In this document: piece after piece, positions 1 through 12,195 of the stretch
How the letters are laid out: each line of letters opens with the position of its first letter
How positions within the stretch are numbered: position 1 is the stretch's first letter
Assembly (NCBI GenBank): GCA_018902385.1
Contig: JABSSW010000025.1
Location: forward strand, 496,001-560,000
Direction: 5' to 3'
DNA: 64,000 nt
DNA from: Physcia stellaris
Taxonomy: Eukaryota; Ascomycota; Lecanoromycetes; Caliciales; Physciaceae
Notes under the pieces: model-generated
What the model saw: only the letters and a program-made list of their open reading frames with translations
Told to the model about the DNA's origin: nothing
Databases searched by the model: none
Translations under genes and position numbers: made by a program

Positions 1-1
1 G

Positions 2-313
2 CCCACCAATTCGGTTTTGACGGTTCACAAACAAACTGTGATGATCCACCCCATTATCGACGAGTATTATAATCACAGTCCCTCATACAGTCGCTCTTCT
101 GGGTTCGCCGTCTCTAAAGGCCTGGTCAGTACTGCTCCGGGAGCAACGGCGCCACCAGCTAAAGCAAGTGCACTGAGCCCAGCGACTGGAGGCCTGACAC
201 CGATCACTGCGGGAGATGCTAAGATTATACCGAGCATCGATGGTCAAGGGAAAGAGCTACGAGAGAGGCTCGACGCGGTACAGAGGAAGGTGGCGAATGT
301 TGGTGTATCGTGA
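2..313 (+). CDS. 3' end of an unidentified gene (partial, cut by window start)
   Basis: One reading frame is open from the first bases of the window to a TGA at 311-313, giving about 103 residues with no internal ATG that must be the start. The peptide has a Ser/Ala/Pro/Thr-rich middle, as in a disordered tail, and ends in a charged segment (KELRERLDAVQRKVANVG) likely to be helical. The frame probably continues leftward as the last exon of a longer gene. I recognise no family. It could be chance, but the composition is protein-like and there are no competing frames. Confidence 0.4.
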   Translation, partial: PTNSVLTVHKQTVMIHPIIDEYYNHSPSYSRSSGFAVSKGLVSTAPGATAPPAKASALSPATGGLTPITAGDAKIIPSIDGQGKELRERLDAVQRKVANVGVS

Positions 314-1652
314 CATGCAACGCGGAAGTTGGCCCCGGAATCGGGGAGTCGTAAAAGTCAAATCTGGTGGATTCATCAAATGATCAGCATACATGGCGAA
401 GATATCTTGATGGCCAAGACAGCTCATTCGAAGGCTCGCCAACGTATCTAGAATTATTGGGTTGCGCTCACACAAGCGCTCCGTAAATTTGACAATTTCC
501 TAACCTAGGTGGAGGATTCCAAAAAACAGATAACAGATTCTTTAATACCTAAAGAAATAGGAGGACCGCTTCATAAATAAGCTGCATTTGCGGTGCAAAT
601 CCGCCCAATTTTGCTGAAATTAAAAGCTTGTCAGGCCCAATGGTTCATTGAACACGGAGCGCGCGAGCACAGATGCTACCATTGAGGAGACGATTTATTA
701 CAGGAGCGTGTCTTTATTATCGTGGAGTGCCACAAAGGGTAGTATCAGTCCAAATGCATAATCGCCATTGTTAAATCAATCCCGAATAGAAGCGGTATTT
801 GCCAACTGTCTCGCTCTGGATGCGTTGTACATGCTAAGAGGTGACGGGCGATTAGATGTAGAAAGGAACGGTCGTACATTGAAAGATGAGTTTCACATGA
901 TATTCAGCGTTGACGCAGGGGGCAACGTTCAAGCCATTCCTTCCATTTCCGTAAAGTGACTTGAGAAGATGACGACAGGGGACTGGGATTGTCGGATATT
1001 GGACGTATGAACGAGCGCGAGCAGATCCACGGACAGGTGCGCCTACTGATACTGAAGTATTATTTGTGTTGCCACATATTTGCCTGTGACAACTGACAAA
1101 GGGAGGAGTCACAGGATTGGTATTGATGCAAGGTGCTGGCGGTCGCCATGTGAAGATGAAATTTGTTGAAAGCAATACTTGGCGTATATGACGTAGCGCG
1201 ACCAGATGGACCCTTGAATTACGCGGATGGCTCCAAGCGGTTTAGCGGTCGCTGTACACGAAACGAAATGAAATGAGTCGCATATTTGACCAATGGGAGC
1301 TGGGGAGTGATGAGATCATGCCTCTGGAAGTTTGCTAGTGACCGCCCTGGCCTAGTTTCAATTATCTCAATCGCTCCTGCCACACCCCCCCTGGACGAAC
1401 CTGTTTTTGGCTGGCCGTCTCCCTGTAATCAAAAACCCACCCGCCTGTCAACAACATCAAATTTCTTCTTCTTCACTCAACGCCACATCTTCTTCCCCTT
1501 TCCCTCCATCACCCCTTTGATACCCAAACCCTCATCCATTCCTCACATCTTCTATTCTACCGCTGGCTTGATTAACCCAGTAGACTTACTTCCTGTGATT
1601 CCCTTTTCTTGCATTTGATACCCAGTGGCCTCGCAAGTCACATCACGCCATC
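314..1652. other. Gene-free interval
   Basis: About 1.3 kb with only short ORFs (under 110 codons) that show no family resemblance and overlap each other on both strands. The right end becomes strongly pyrimidine-rich and is the promoter and 5' UTR of the next gene. Confidence 0.6.
1430..1530 (+). promoter_or_regulatory. Pyrimidine-rich core promoter tract
   Basis: A dense C/T tract (repeated TTCTTC and CCCTTTCCCTCC-like runs) lies 120-220 bp upstream of the start codon at 1653. CT-rich tracts just upstream of transcription starts are a known feature of strongly expressed filamentous-fungal genes. The role here is inferred from position only. Confidence 0.35.
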
Positions 1653-4600
1653 ATGACCACCGTCAACCGCCCGACGAATGTGAAGCAAAAGGAGGAGGAC
1701 GTCAATCAGAAACTCCAGCTCTACGGCATCTATTCAGGTAAGTTATCGCCACATCATATGTCGAGGCCTCATCGTCGCCGTCCGTCATCCTACTGCGACT
1801 TACCATTAGGCCGTCAAACTGCGAGCGCAATCTATCGTCCATAACTAATCAATGGCTTTCTACAGCTTTTGCCAATGGCAAAGTACCATCAGTAAGTTGT
1901 ATCCTTGACCGGCTTACTCGGCCATCCTTGCTAACTATCGGGTTGCAGAACAAACAAATCGACATCGCTCTGAGCTCGGCCCTCAAAACAAAGCCTTTGG
2001 CTAGTCCTTCCCAGAAGCTCTCACCCGAGGGTCGGCAGCTTGTCGGCCATCTTCGTGAAGTGATCGAGCAAGCGAAGATCTTAGTCTTGACGAAGAATCA
2101 GGGCAACCTGCTCCAAGACTTTATATGGCAGACCGAGAACCTGGGAGGTGGCAACGCCAAGCTTCCTGGTGCACCACTTGATAAGGGTACCGCACAACAG
2201 CACGGCAACCAAGCTCTCGACGGACTACGCACTTTGGGCACTCTCTTGATCTCCAACGGCCAATTCCGCAAACTTCGTAAGTGCTGCAATGGTAAAATAA
2301 CTTTTACGTCGGCTAATCGAGTTTTCAGTGAGCGACGCAAGCATCCTCCTCCGTGACATTGCCGGTGACGCTGCCCAAAAGGCCGCAAACCGTGTCAATC
2401 CCTCCGAAGACCAGCTTGGACAGATCGATCAACCCGCCGAGGACAACGTATGGCACGATGTCCCCGATCTTTCTCGTGACAACATCCGCAACCAGGCCAA
2501 GTCCCAATACAACAAACAAAAGCCATTCTCTCGCGGAGATGCTCAGAATGCGCTTGGCGATGCTAGTCAAGCCGCACATCCCTCAGGTCAGCGTGACCCG
2601 GCTGACGCTGCAATGCGCGCAGGCCAGGAGCAGCGCTATGACCAAGATCAGGGAGTGGATGCTGCTGGGGGCGCAAGCCAAGGTCTCTCGAACCTACGAG
2701 GGACCGCTTCCGAGAACATTCCTGATGAAACCAAGGATCGCGCTCGTGATACGAAGAACCGCGGAATGGACTACATGAAGGGAAAACTGCCCAAAGAACG
2801 TCGTGAGCAAAGCATCTGGCGCTTGAAGAAGATGATCGTTGAGATTCAAGGTCATCAGGACTGTAAGCTACCATTTGCCCTGAGATCATTCCCACCGCTA
2901 ACTCGTCCTAGACCAGCAAGCCATTGAGACTCTTCTCAACCTTGCAGAACAGTATGGTGGACATGCTAAGAACGTCAGCCAGCAGGGTGCTGGAACCGTC
3001 AAAGGTGCCCACGAAGATACCGCTCTCAACGCTGCGGAAGCTGACTTAAAGGTACGCTGCAGGATTCCTGTCTGAGAACGGCGGTATGCTGACTCAGTTA
3101 AAGACACTCCTCGAGCGCTTCGCGAATTCCACTTCTGCTGATGATTTGGTTGAATCTATCAACGTCATGTACCGTGACGCCGACAAAGACCCCGAACTAA
3201 AGGGCTGGTTCCGCAACATCGACAAGTATGTCCGCAAAGCTCTTCAACAGCAAGGCTTCATTCTAGAAGATTCTGCAACCCAGGAATGGGACAAGCTTTA
3301 CGACCAAGGCCGCTACCTCCTTCGTGAGCGTTACCGCGATCACACCAACCACGTGGTCGATGAGTTCAAGTTCATCGGTGATCAGTTTGATCAAGATCCC
3401 CAGAATAAGCAATTCGGTCAGTCTCTGCAGCGACTTTTCCAGGAGCTTGGCAACGATGAGAACGGCAAGCCTACATTCAAGCCTCACCTTCTCAAGGACC
3501 TCAGCAATGTCATCGTCCCTGGTATCTTCGAGAGCGTCCGCTACGTCCCTGTGCCACGTATCGAGTACACCGATCCTATGATTGATGCTGTTGTGGAGAA
3601 CCTTGTCATCGAGAGTGACAACCTCGCGCCCAACTCCTTCGAGTTCGGCAGCGACAACTACTTCCGTTGGGGCCGAAAGACAGTGACCAGCAAGAACAAG
3701 AATAAGGTCATGGTCTCTGTATCTGGTGTTCAAATGGACTTGAAGGATGTCAGCTACTACATCCACAAGAAGCAAGGCTTCCCATCCGTCAAGGATACTG
3801 GTGTCATGGACATCTTCATGGGAGGCACAGGCTTCGCATTCAAGATTGCTATGGAAACTGCTGACAAGAGCGATCGCCAGCACTTCTTCAAGATCAACAA
3901 GGTTGATGTTGACATGAAGAGTCTCAACATCAAGTTGAAGCAATCGAAACATAAGCTGTTGTTCAACATCTTCAAGCCTCTCCTGTTCTCCGTTGTCAAG
4001 CCGGCAATTGCCAAGGTCCTCGAGAAACTAATCAAGGATCAAGTCCACATGCTCGACGGCAAGGCATATGAGGTTCATCAAGAAGCCGAACGTGCCGCTG
4101 CCACAGCCAAGAATAACCCAGAGCAGGCGCCCAACATCTACAACCGCTATGTGCAGGCTTTCCAGAAGACTGCGACTCAGAAGAAGGAAAAAGCCGAAGC
4201 CGCATCTGCTGACAAGAAAGCCAATGTTGCTATGACCCAGCATGACTCGATATTCCCGGACATCAAGCTGCCAGGCGGCATATCTACCAAGGCTACCGAA
4301 TATAAGAACCTTGCGGCCAAGGGCGACAAGTGGGAGTCACCCATCTTCGGTATCGGTTCTGCTTCGGAGACTACCAACCTTCCATCGCTCACTCCTGTTT
4401 CCCGAAAGCACCATAGCACCGCCCAGGGTGGTGTACGTGGTGGTCAGGGCACCGAATCTGGCCAGTCGACCTTTGGCCAGGCCGAGCCGAGAACGCAAGG
4501 TCAAGGTCAAGGTTACGGTCAGCAGAGTCAAGGTTACGGTCAGCAGGGTCAAGGTTACGGTCAGCAAGGCCAAGGTTACGGTCAGCAAGGCCAGGGCTAC

Positions 4601-4795
4601 GGTTCCAACAACACTTCTGCCGGATTCAGTAACCAAGTCAACGAAGCATTCAGCAGCGGAGGCAATGACTACTCCTTGAAGAATGCCCGTGCAGGTGGTG
4701 CTAACGGAGGTCTTCCAGAAGCCGGGTCGCAGGGGACAAACACTGGCGGTACCACCCTCGGCATGAACAACCCGGTTCTCAGTGGCAACGCCTAG
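1653..4795 (+). CDS. HAM1-like (DUF5923/DUF4449-type) protein, BPI/LBP-like fold predicted
   Basis: Six exons join in frame: 1653-1737, 1866-1891, 1949-2276, 2329-2862, 2912-3051, 3098-4795 (936 aa), all with GT-AG introns. I recognise the fungal family annotated as HAM1-like N-terminal plus C-terminal domains, which is related to lipid-binding BPI/LBP/CETP-type proteins; a role at membranes or in lipid transfer is family inference. The N-terminal half is helical and charged, with a Gln/Asp-rich linker. The C-terminal half carries the conserved block around FESVRYVPVPRIEYTDP, the DLKDVSYY segment and a hydrophobic LLFNIFKPLLFSVVKPAI helix. The tail is low-complexity and ends in a Q-G-Y repeat. 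The ATG at 3086 lies inside the last intron and is not the start. Confidence is high for the gene, moderate for function. Confidence 0.88.
4508..4603 (+). repeat. 21-bp coding tandem repeat (Q-G-Y-G-Q-Q-G)
   Basis: Four and a half copies of a 21-nt unit, in frame, encode repeated QGYGQQG heptads in the tail of the HAM1-like protein. Copies differ mainly at third positions (GGT/GGC, CAG/CAA), so length changes would keep the frame. The composition is prion-like/low-complexity. Confidence 0.85.
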
Positions 4796-5868
4796 GCTGA
4801 TGTTCTCTTCTCACCTTGCATCCTGGATACCTCCTCTGCTGCTGCTTCCGTTGTTTTGTTTGATGATACCACTATCGCGAACGGCGCAACAGTATTGATA
4901 CTAGTAATGGCAAGGTGGCAGTTGAAGGGGATGAGTTGATGGTTTTCTTTGTTGATCAGATGCGTTTTGTCGCAATACGTAGCCTTATTCAGTCGTGCGT
5001 TGTTTTAACCTCCCTGCTCGCTGCCTTCTCCTTTAGACGTGCTCGGACGGTGCACAATGGCCTGGGCGCATGTTCATGACTTCTACATGTTCACCCTCAC
5101 TCAAGCCATGGCATTGGGGACTTAAAAAGCGGTGGTTTCATTTGCGATTAGGTAACAGGTTAGCAATTGATGGATGTTCTACTCGTCGTCTTACATGTTC
5201 TTGGTCTGCCGATTTCTCTCCCTCCGTGAATCTGCTCTTGGTGATTGAATGATGCGCCGCATGGTCTCACAATTAATCCAAAACTGAGTGTGGATCTCAG
5301 CCATACAGAAATGCTCATCCAAGGTCGGGCAACCTCCATCTGGTGTCTGGCGAGTGTTCATCTTATCGCACTCAGTTTTTGTCTGGGGCGAGTGGCCTAC
5401 ACGCCTACACTGCATGTATCTTACTGGAAAGATGCCGAATTCGAGCAAATCAACTTGTTTGCCATGACTGTGCCCTTTATCGATTCAAGTAGGTGTAATC
5501 AGCATGCGAATGAAACTATTGCAGGATAGAACTACCGAATAAAAATGTTTTGATGTCAAGCACAGCCAAAAGCGAACCCCTTCGAAAGCATTCTGCTCGA
5601 TAGCTCTAATTCTAGCGAGTGCAACTAAGATATGGAAGTTTGTCGTCGTTATTTTGTCAAATCAAAGTGTGGGTGTAGGGAACGTTGTTGAGCTGATTTG
5701 ATGGGATGCCGGTTACCGCACTCAAACAAGCAAAAGTTTTTGCTTTTTGACTAAGAAATACCTCGCTACTTCTTCACTTTTCTTCTCTACTTATCAATCT
5801 CGCTCAAGCCACACAGCAGCAACAACTTAGGAAACACTACTGCTGCTCACTGAAACTCGCCGGCAATC
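4796..5868. other. Intergenic: 3' UTR and promoter of the isomerase gene
   Basis: No supportable ORF. The stretch at about 5755-5805 just before the isomerase start is CT-rich, a common promoter feature of fungal glycolytic genes. Confidence 0.5.
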
Positions 5869-7179
<1,311 letters not shown>

Positions 7180-7446
7180 GATAGCGATCATTAGTGGCAG
7201 TATCACCGAAAGGTGTGCGGAGGTATAGATTGCAGCTCGAGGTGGCACTTAGATCCCATTAACGCAGTTGTACGATAGCAAGAATAATGAAGTCGCTCAT
7301 GCTCTTCTGCCATCCTAAGCCCGTCCACATTGTGAATCATGCAATGTCGCAGTAGAAGCCGTTGATGAGCATTCGAAATTATACATTTCCAAACGCCTGC
7401 AATGCCGCCTACGATTCCTTCCCCCTGGCTTCACACCCAATGGGCT

Positions 7447-8005
7447 TCATCCGCCCTCCTGTTCCCCCTTATGCCCTCTCTTTCCCTCCCCTAGCTCATC
7501 TAGTCTTGCTTTCGAATTGGAAGCCTCCCTCTCCCTCGCCGCCCCATGAAACGGGCTCCAAATTCCCCTTACACTAGGATTCAAACTCCCAACGACCCTT
7601 CCACCCTTGACCCTCCTCAACTTCTCCCCACTGGCATCCCTCAACAATTCCACCTTCCGAAGCACCTGCAGAGCATCGAGATTCCGCACGCAGATTGCCT
7701 TCTCGCGGCCGTTGATGTACGAGGCCTTGACTACTGGGTGGTGGTTAGGGCGGGGGGAGACGTGGAATTCGATGGATTTGTTTAGAGGATCAGAGGCGAA
7801 TGCCGCGAGGTTGGAGGAGAGGAAGGCGTTCATGCCCCGCGAGGAGCCGGACCAGTCGCAGTAGTGGAAGGAGAGGCTTTTGCATTGGAGGATGAATGCG
7901 CCGACGCCGTTCTGTGGGGGGTTGGGTTAGTAGGCGTTTGCAGCTGGGGACGACGAGATGACTTACACGGCCGACGGCAGTCTGGCGTATGGCCTTGACG
8001 GTCAT
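7447..8005 (-). CDS. MRPL51: Mitochondrial large ribosomal subunit protein mL43 (yeast MRPL51 family)
   Basis: Two exons on the minus strand (7967-8005 and 7447-7911) encode 167 aa. The first 13 codons (MTVKAIRQTAVGR) join to NGVGAFILQCKSLSFHYCDW and the SSRGMNAFLSS block, followed by FHVSPRPNHHPVVKASYING and a conserved NPSVRGIWSPFHG near the end, all typical of the L51/S25/CI-B8 fold of mL43. The protein is slightly longer than yeast MRPL51 because of a charged C-terminal tail. It is transcribed divergently from the U1-70K gene, with 263 bp between start codons, so the two probably share a promoter region. Confidence 0.92.
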
Positions 8006-8268
8006 TGTTGCTGTCGTAAGCGGTGAAGCATTGCGGTGCTTGCGGAGCCCATGGGCTGATTTGATGAATGAAGCCCTCGAGTCTGGGATGTAATTTATCT
8101 AGCAATTAGCGCCGTTAGCGGTATTATAAATTACCCTCGACATCCCTTTTCCAGCACGCCGCAAACACGACTTCACTCCCCGTCCATCTTCAGCAGTCGC
8201 CTCACTGCGAGTCCTCCGATTCACCCTTGTTATAGATTCTATCTACAACGCTGCAATAATCCCCAAAC
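8006..8268. promoter_or_regulatory. Shared divergent promoter region (mL43 / U1-70K)
   Basis: Only 263 bp separate the two start codons. No clear TATA box was seen. The bidirectional role is inferred from geometry. Confidence 0.5.
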
Positions 8269-9738
8269 ATGACACACAAGCTTCCGCCCAACCTCCTCGC
8301 CCTCTTCGCAGCTCGACCCGCGCTCCGCTACCTCCCGCCCAGCGACCATGCGCCCGAAGAACGCAAGACGAATAATATTGGCGGGGTCGCGCAGTTCCTG
8401 TCTGCGATGCAGGACTATGAGCAGATAGATTATGAGCCCACGGAGAGCTGGTTGCAGAGGAAGGATCGGGTGAAGATGGAGAAGAGGGAGAGGGCTGAGA
8501 GGGCGATGACTGACGGTAGCTTTCACAGAGTGACTATTTTGCTGCTATGTGCTAACGGAACCATTTAGTCAAAAACCCGGATGATGATCCTCAAGTTCGA
8601 GGCGACGCTTTCAAGACGCTGTTTATTGCTAGGTTGAGCTATGATACTACTGACAAGGATCTTGAGAGGGAATTTGGGAGATTTGGTCCGATTGAGAGGG
8701 TATGCAGTCCTTCACAGCCACTAGATCATCAAGTGCTAATATATGGATAGATACGAATCGTCACAGATAACTACGAAGGTGAAGGTGCGAAGAAGAAGAA
8801 GAAACCTAATCGAGGATACGCGTTTGTCGTGTACGAACGTGAAAAAGACATGAAAGGTATAAACCCCCTGTGAGATCTCAAACTGACTGAAGAGAAAAGC
8901 TCTTGCAGTCTCCCTTCCGCTCGAAGCATGAGAAGTACATGACTGACACCTGAGCTCTTTCTCACCATATATAGCTGCCTACAAAGAAACAGATGGCATC
9001 CGCATCAAAGACCGCCGTGTTCTGGTGGATGTAGAACGTGGCCGTACCGTCAAGGGGTGGAAGCCTCGACGCTTAGGAGGTGGACTCGGTGGCCGCGGTT
9101 ACACTAAAGGACCACCTGCTCGACCTAATGGGTTCGCTGCTCCGGCTGGACCAGGCGGTTTCCAAGGCGGTTTCCGCGGTGGTTTCCAAGGCGGACGCGG
9201 TGACCGTGGTGGGTTTCGAGGTGGATTCCGAGGCGGCGATCGTGGAGGCTTCGGTGGCGGAGGGGGACGAGGAGGCATCGGATACCAAGGTGGAAGCGGC
9301 TTTGGCGGAAGAGGTGGGTATGGTGGTGGCGGATATGGTAATGGCCCAGCACCTCCCCCTAACGCTCCTTCTGGCCCAGGCGGCAACCGAGGTGGTTTCG
9401 GCGGCGGATACGGCGGTCCCCCTGCTGGCGGTGCTCCAGCTGTCAATGGCTTTGCAGGCACGAACGGCAGTCCTGCTGGTGGGTATGGCGCTCCTCGTGG
9501 CTCATATGACGACAGATCCTCTTATCGTGGTGGGAGTAGCGGTGGAGGTGGGTATGGCGGCGATAGCCGTTCAGCAGGCATCACTGGCAGCAACCGCGAG
9601 CCCGTACGACCTAGAGATGGAGGTGATAGGGACCGTGATCGATACGGCAGCCGAGGACGCGACGACGACTACGGAAGCCGAAAAAGGTATCACGACGGCG
9701 AGAGCTACGATGACTCACGCAGCAAACGGAGATACTAG
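8269..9738 (+). CDS. SNP1: U1 snRNP 70 kDa protein (U1-70K)
   Basis: Four exons (8269-8515, 8569-8699, 8751-8856, 8975-9738) encode 415 aa. The N-terminus ([20 protein letters not shown]) is the U1-70K segment that contacts the U1 snRNP core. It is followed by a charged linker and one RNA-recognition motif with RNP2 ([10 protein letters not shown]) and RNP1 ([12 protein letters not shown]), then the family's [18 protein letters not shown]-like block (here with [23 protein letters not shown]). The tail is Gly/Arg/Tyr-rich and ends in RD/RS-like dipeptides. The role in 5' splice-site recognition by binding U1 stem-loop I is family knowledge. A proline-rich frame on the opposite strand of the Gly-rich tail is a compositional shadow. 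Confidence 0.96.
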
Positions 9739-10398
9739 TGGCATTGCGGCAATCATCGGTTTGTTGGGTGGGTTTCCTCCATTTCAGCACTTCTTCCCCC
9801 TTTTGCGCCTGGGTAAGGAAAAGCAACTTCATCTCCGACTTTATTCGACTCCACCACGCTGTCTTTGGTAAGGCTTTCAACTACGAGCTCATCGTTCCAG
9901 TTCAATCATCGATCACACTCACCAACACCAAGACTCACTTCAGGGCAAACAGGCTGCATCTAAAAGGTTTGAAGATCATCGCCGAACGCAGCCATTATTT
10001 CTAGGGAAAGTGTCCTGGGTTGCTTATGGGTTCAATGCTGCAGGTCTTGCTACTCTGGGTCTTTCTTGCTTTGGGGTAGGTATTTAAGCTAAGGACGGCA
10101 AGGTGAGGCATGTACATTAGGTAAGGTCTGGTAAGCTAGTCTGGACGGCTAGGTGTCTGGCCTTTGCAGTAGGGACCTCTTTGAATTCTGTCTCATCTCT
10201 AGAAGCAGCAGTCCTGGGATGAGCGTAGATGCTATATTCAAGAAAGCATCGGTTGAGGGCTCTCGACACTTTAGTCCTTAAACTCTAATCACTTCTAAGC
10301 ATTCGAGAATAGACCAGCTGTTACGAGATAGCGGCCCAGGATGAAATGGGTAAGACGTAACAAAGGTATCCGTGTATATGCCATCTCCTTGTGCTTGC
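9739..10398. other. Convergent intergenic region
   Basis: 3' flanks of U1-70K (plus) and the Tm-1-like gene (minus). No supportable ORF or repeat. Confidence 0.6.
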
Positions 10399-11690
10399 CT
10401 ACTTTTCCGCAAGTTTTAGTAATGGAATCAGTCTTTCAGCTGTATTTAGTGCAAAACTCTCGTTATTAATATCCCTTTTATCCCGCGAGACCTCAATCCC
10501 GCTACCTTTCAGTCCTGCTTCAATGGCGGTATACAAAGCCTCATCAGCTTCTCTATCATCGTACGGATCTCCAGGTTTAGAGATCATGCTCACGCCCCCT
10601 GTCGGCAGGACAACTTGCACCAGAGATGGCGCACGACAGTATTGCCTGAGACGGTTCGCGATGAACTCTCCTATCTGTTTACACTCTTCCTTATCCGTCC
10701 TCACCAACGTCACCGAGGGATTATGTTCGTAAAGATTCCTGTCTCCTTTCGTGAACTTCTCCGGCACCGTGCTGCGGGGACCGAAATTAACCATATCGCA
10801 AGCGCCAACACTGATGACTTGCGGGATCCCAGCTTTCGCGGCGGCTTCCAACCGGTGTGGGCCGGCAGACATGACACCGCCAACAATATGGTCTGCAATC
10901 TCGGTGGTTGTGAGATCGATTACCGCGTCCAGCTCGCCGGAGGTGATCAGGCGCTCCATTGCGCGGCCGCCGTGGCCGGTAGCGTGGAAGACATAGACCT
11001 CACAATGATACTTCTCCGTGAGATGCCGGCGCATAGCATCGACACAAGGAGTAGTCACGCCAAACATGGTGATTCCAACGCGTTTCCCCTCCGCACCGCT
11101 CCCCTCAGTGCTTTTCTCCTCCTCCAAACGATCTCGGTACGCGGCAGCCATGCCCACGATCGCCCCCGCCGCATTATCCAACACGCTGTTCAAGATCCGG
11201 TTGGAGCCCGCGATGTCGACGATGCTGTACATCATCGTGATGTCGTTCTCGCCCACAAACGGAGCCGTATCGCCGCTCGCCACGGTCGAGACTATCAACT
11301 TCGGCATCGTGAACGGCGCGCTCTCGCGCATCGCCGCCGCCGCAAGCGAGGTCCCCGACGAGCCCCCGATCGCCACTATGCCATGCACCTTCCCCTCGTC
11401 ACACAGCTGCCGAATACATTCCTTGGCGCCTTCGGTTATATACGCCGTGGCGTCGCTCTTCGACACCTCGGCTTTGTCAAGGGGTTTTCCGATTCAGCGA
11501 CGCCGCGATACGTGGTCACGAGCTCGTGCTGCGCGATCGAGATCGCGGGGTGGGACGTTGGGTGTCGGCCTACGTCCATGAGAAGCAGGGAGGTGTCGGG
11601 ACGGTGCTTTTCTATGCGCGAGCGCAGGTAGAGCAGCTCTGCGAGCTTGGTGTCGCAGGTGCCTAGGATGAGGATCGTTGGTGGAGCCAT
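10399..11690 (-). CDS. Tm-1-like / UPF0261 protein, with an apparent one-base frameshift
   Basis: The minus strand encodes a UPF0261 (Tm-1-like ATP-binding) protein in two overlapping frames. The start (MAPPTILILGTCDTK) runs from 11690, and the rest, from about 11493 to 10399, includes VHGIVAIGGSSGTSLAAAAM, FGVTTPCVD, VFHATGHGGRAME and SVGACDMVNFG, all typical of the family. The frame-1 segment runs past the point where frame 2 opens (stop in frame 2 at 11494-11496), and the total span is one base short of a multiple of three. The simplest reading is one missing base near 11487-11497. A 53-nt intron with a weak acceptor is a less likely alternative. The gene is divergent from the TIM-barrel gene with which this domain is fused in other organisms. 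Confidence 0.82.
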
Positions 11691-12195
11691 GGGGTTCGGG
11701 GTTGGACTTCTTTTTGCTGTGAGAGAGGGGTGATATAGGCAAGCAGGTGCTAATTATAAGGTACGAGTACTTAGGCTCGAAGATCTACCTTGGGGACATG
11801 CTAACCGCCGAGAGAGAAGAAAAATGCTGGAGATTTAGGTATGATTTGACTCCCTTTGAATTAGCTCGGGCACATGGAATTCCGGCTAGATATATGGATG
11901 TTCGATTTTATGGACAAGGCTTCATAATACCATCCTAGCCATGAGGAATATCAAGACAGATCGTACCTTAATCTATGGGCAGGGCACTGGGATGTACGTC
12001 TACGTCATTCAAGAGGGGCACCCAATGCATCAAACTACTTTAATGTACCCTCCTACACCTACTCGTACCTTACCTTACCATCCCATATAATCCAGATCTC
12101 GATCTCCATATCTCGCTTTTTCTATCTCATCTATTTCATCTCTCCCCCTCCCTTTACTCGCTACTCGCTACCCGCTATCGAGGCCTCCAAAGACC
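11691..12195. promoter_or_regulatory. Divergent promoter region between the two Tm-1-type genes
   Basis: 505 bp with no ORF of note. The side facing 12196 ends in a strong CT-rich tract (about 12100-12180: repeated CTCGCTT, CTATCTC, CTCCCCCTCCC-like runs), as before other genes here. The two flanking genes could be co-regulated from it; this is inferred from layout. Confidence 0.45.

Noticed and set aside
3263-3952. 229-codon minus-strand ORF
   Set aside because: Antisense to a strongly conserved exon of the HAM1-like gene; Leu/Val-rich shadow.
9080-9871. Long ORFs in other frames of the U1-70K Gly-rich tail, on both strands
   Set aside because: Repetitive GGN codons keep all frames open; only the frame continuous with the RRM is supported.
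10615-11631. 338-codon plus-strand ORF
   Set aside because: It is antisense to the Tm-1-like gene, which has clear family motifs on the minus strand. The ORF is a shadow in a GC-rich coding stretch (Arg/His/Ala-rich, no family).
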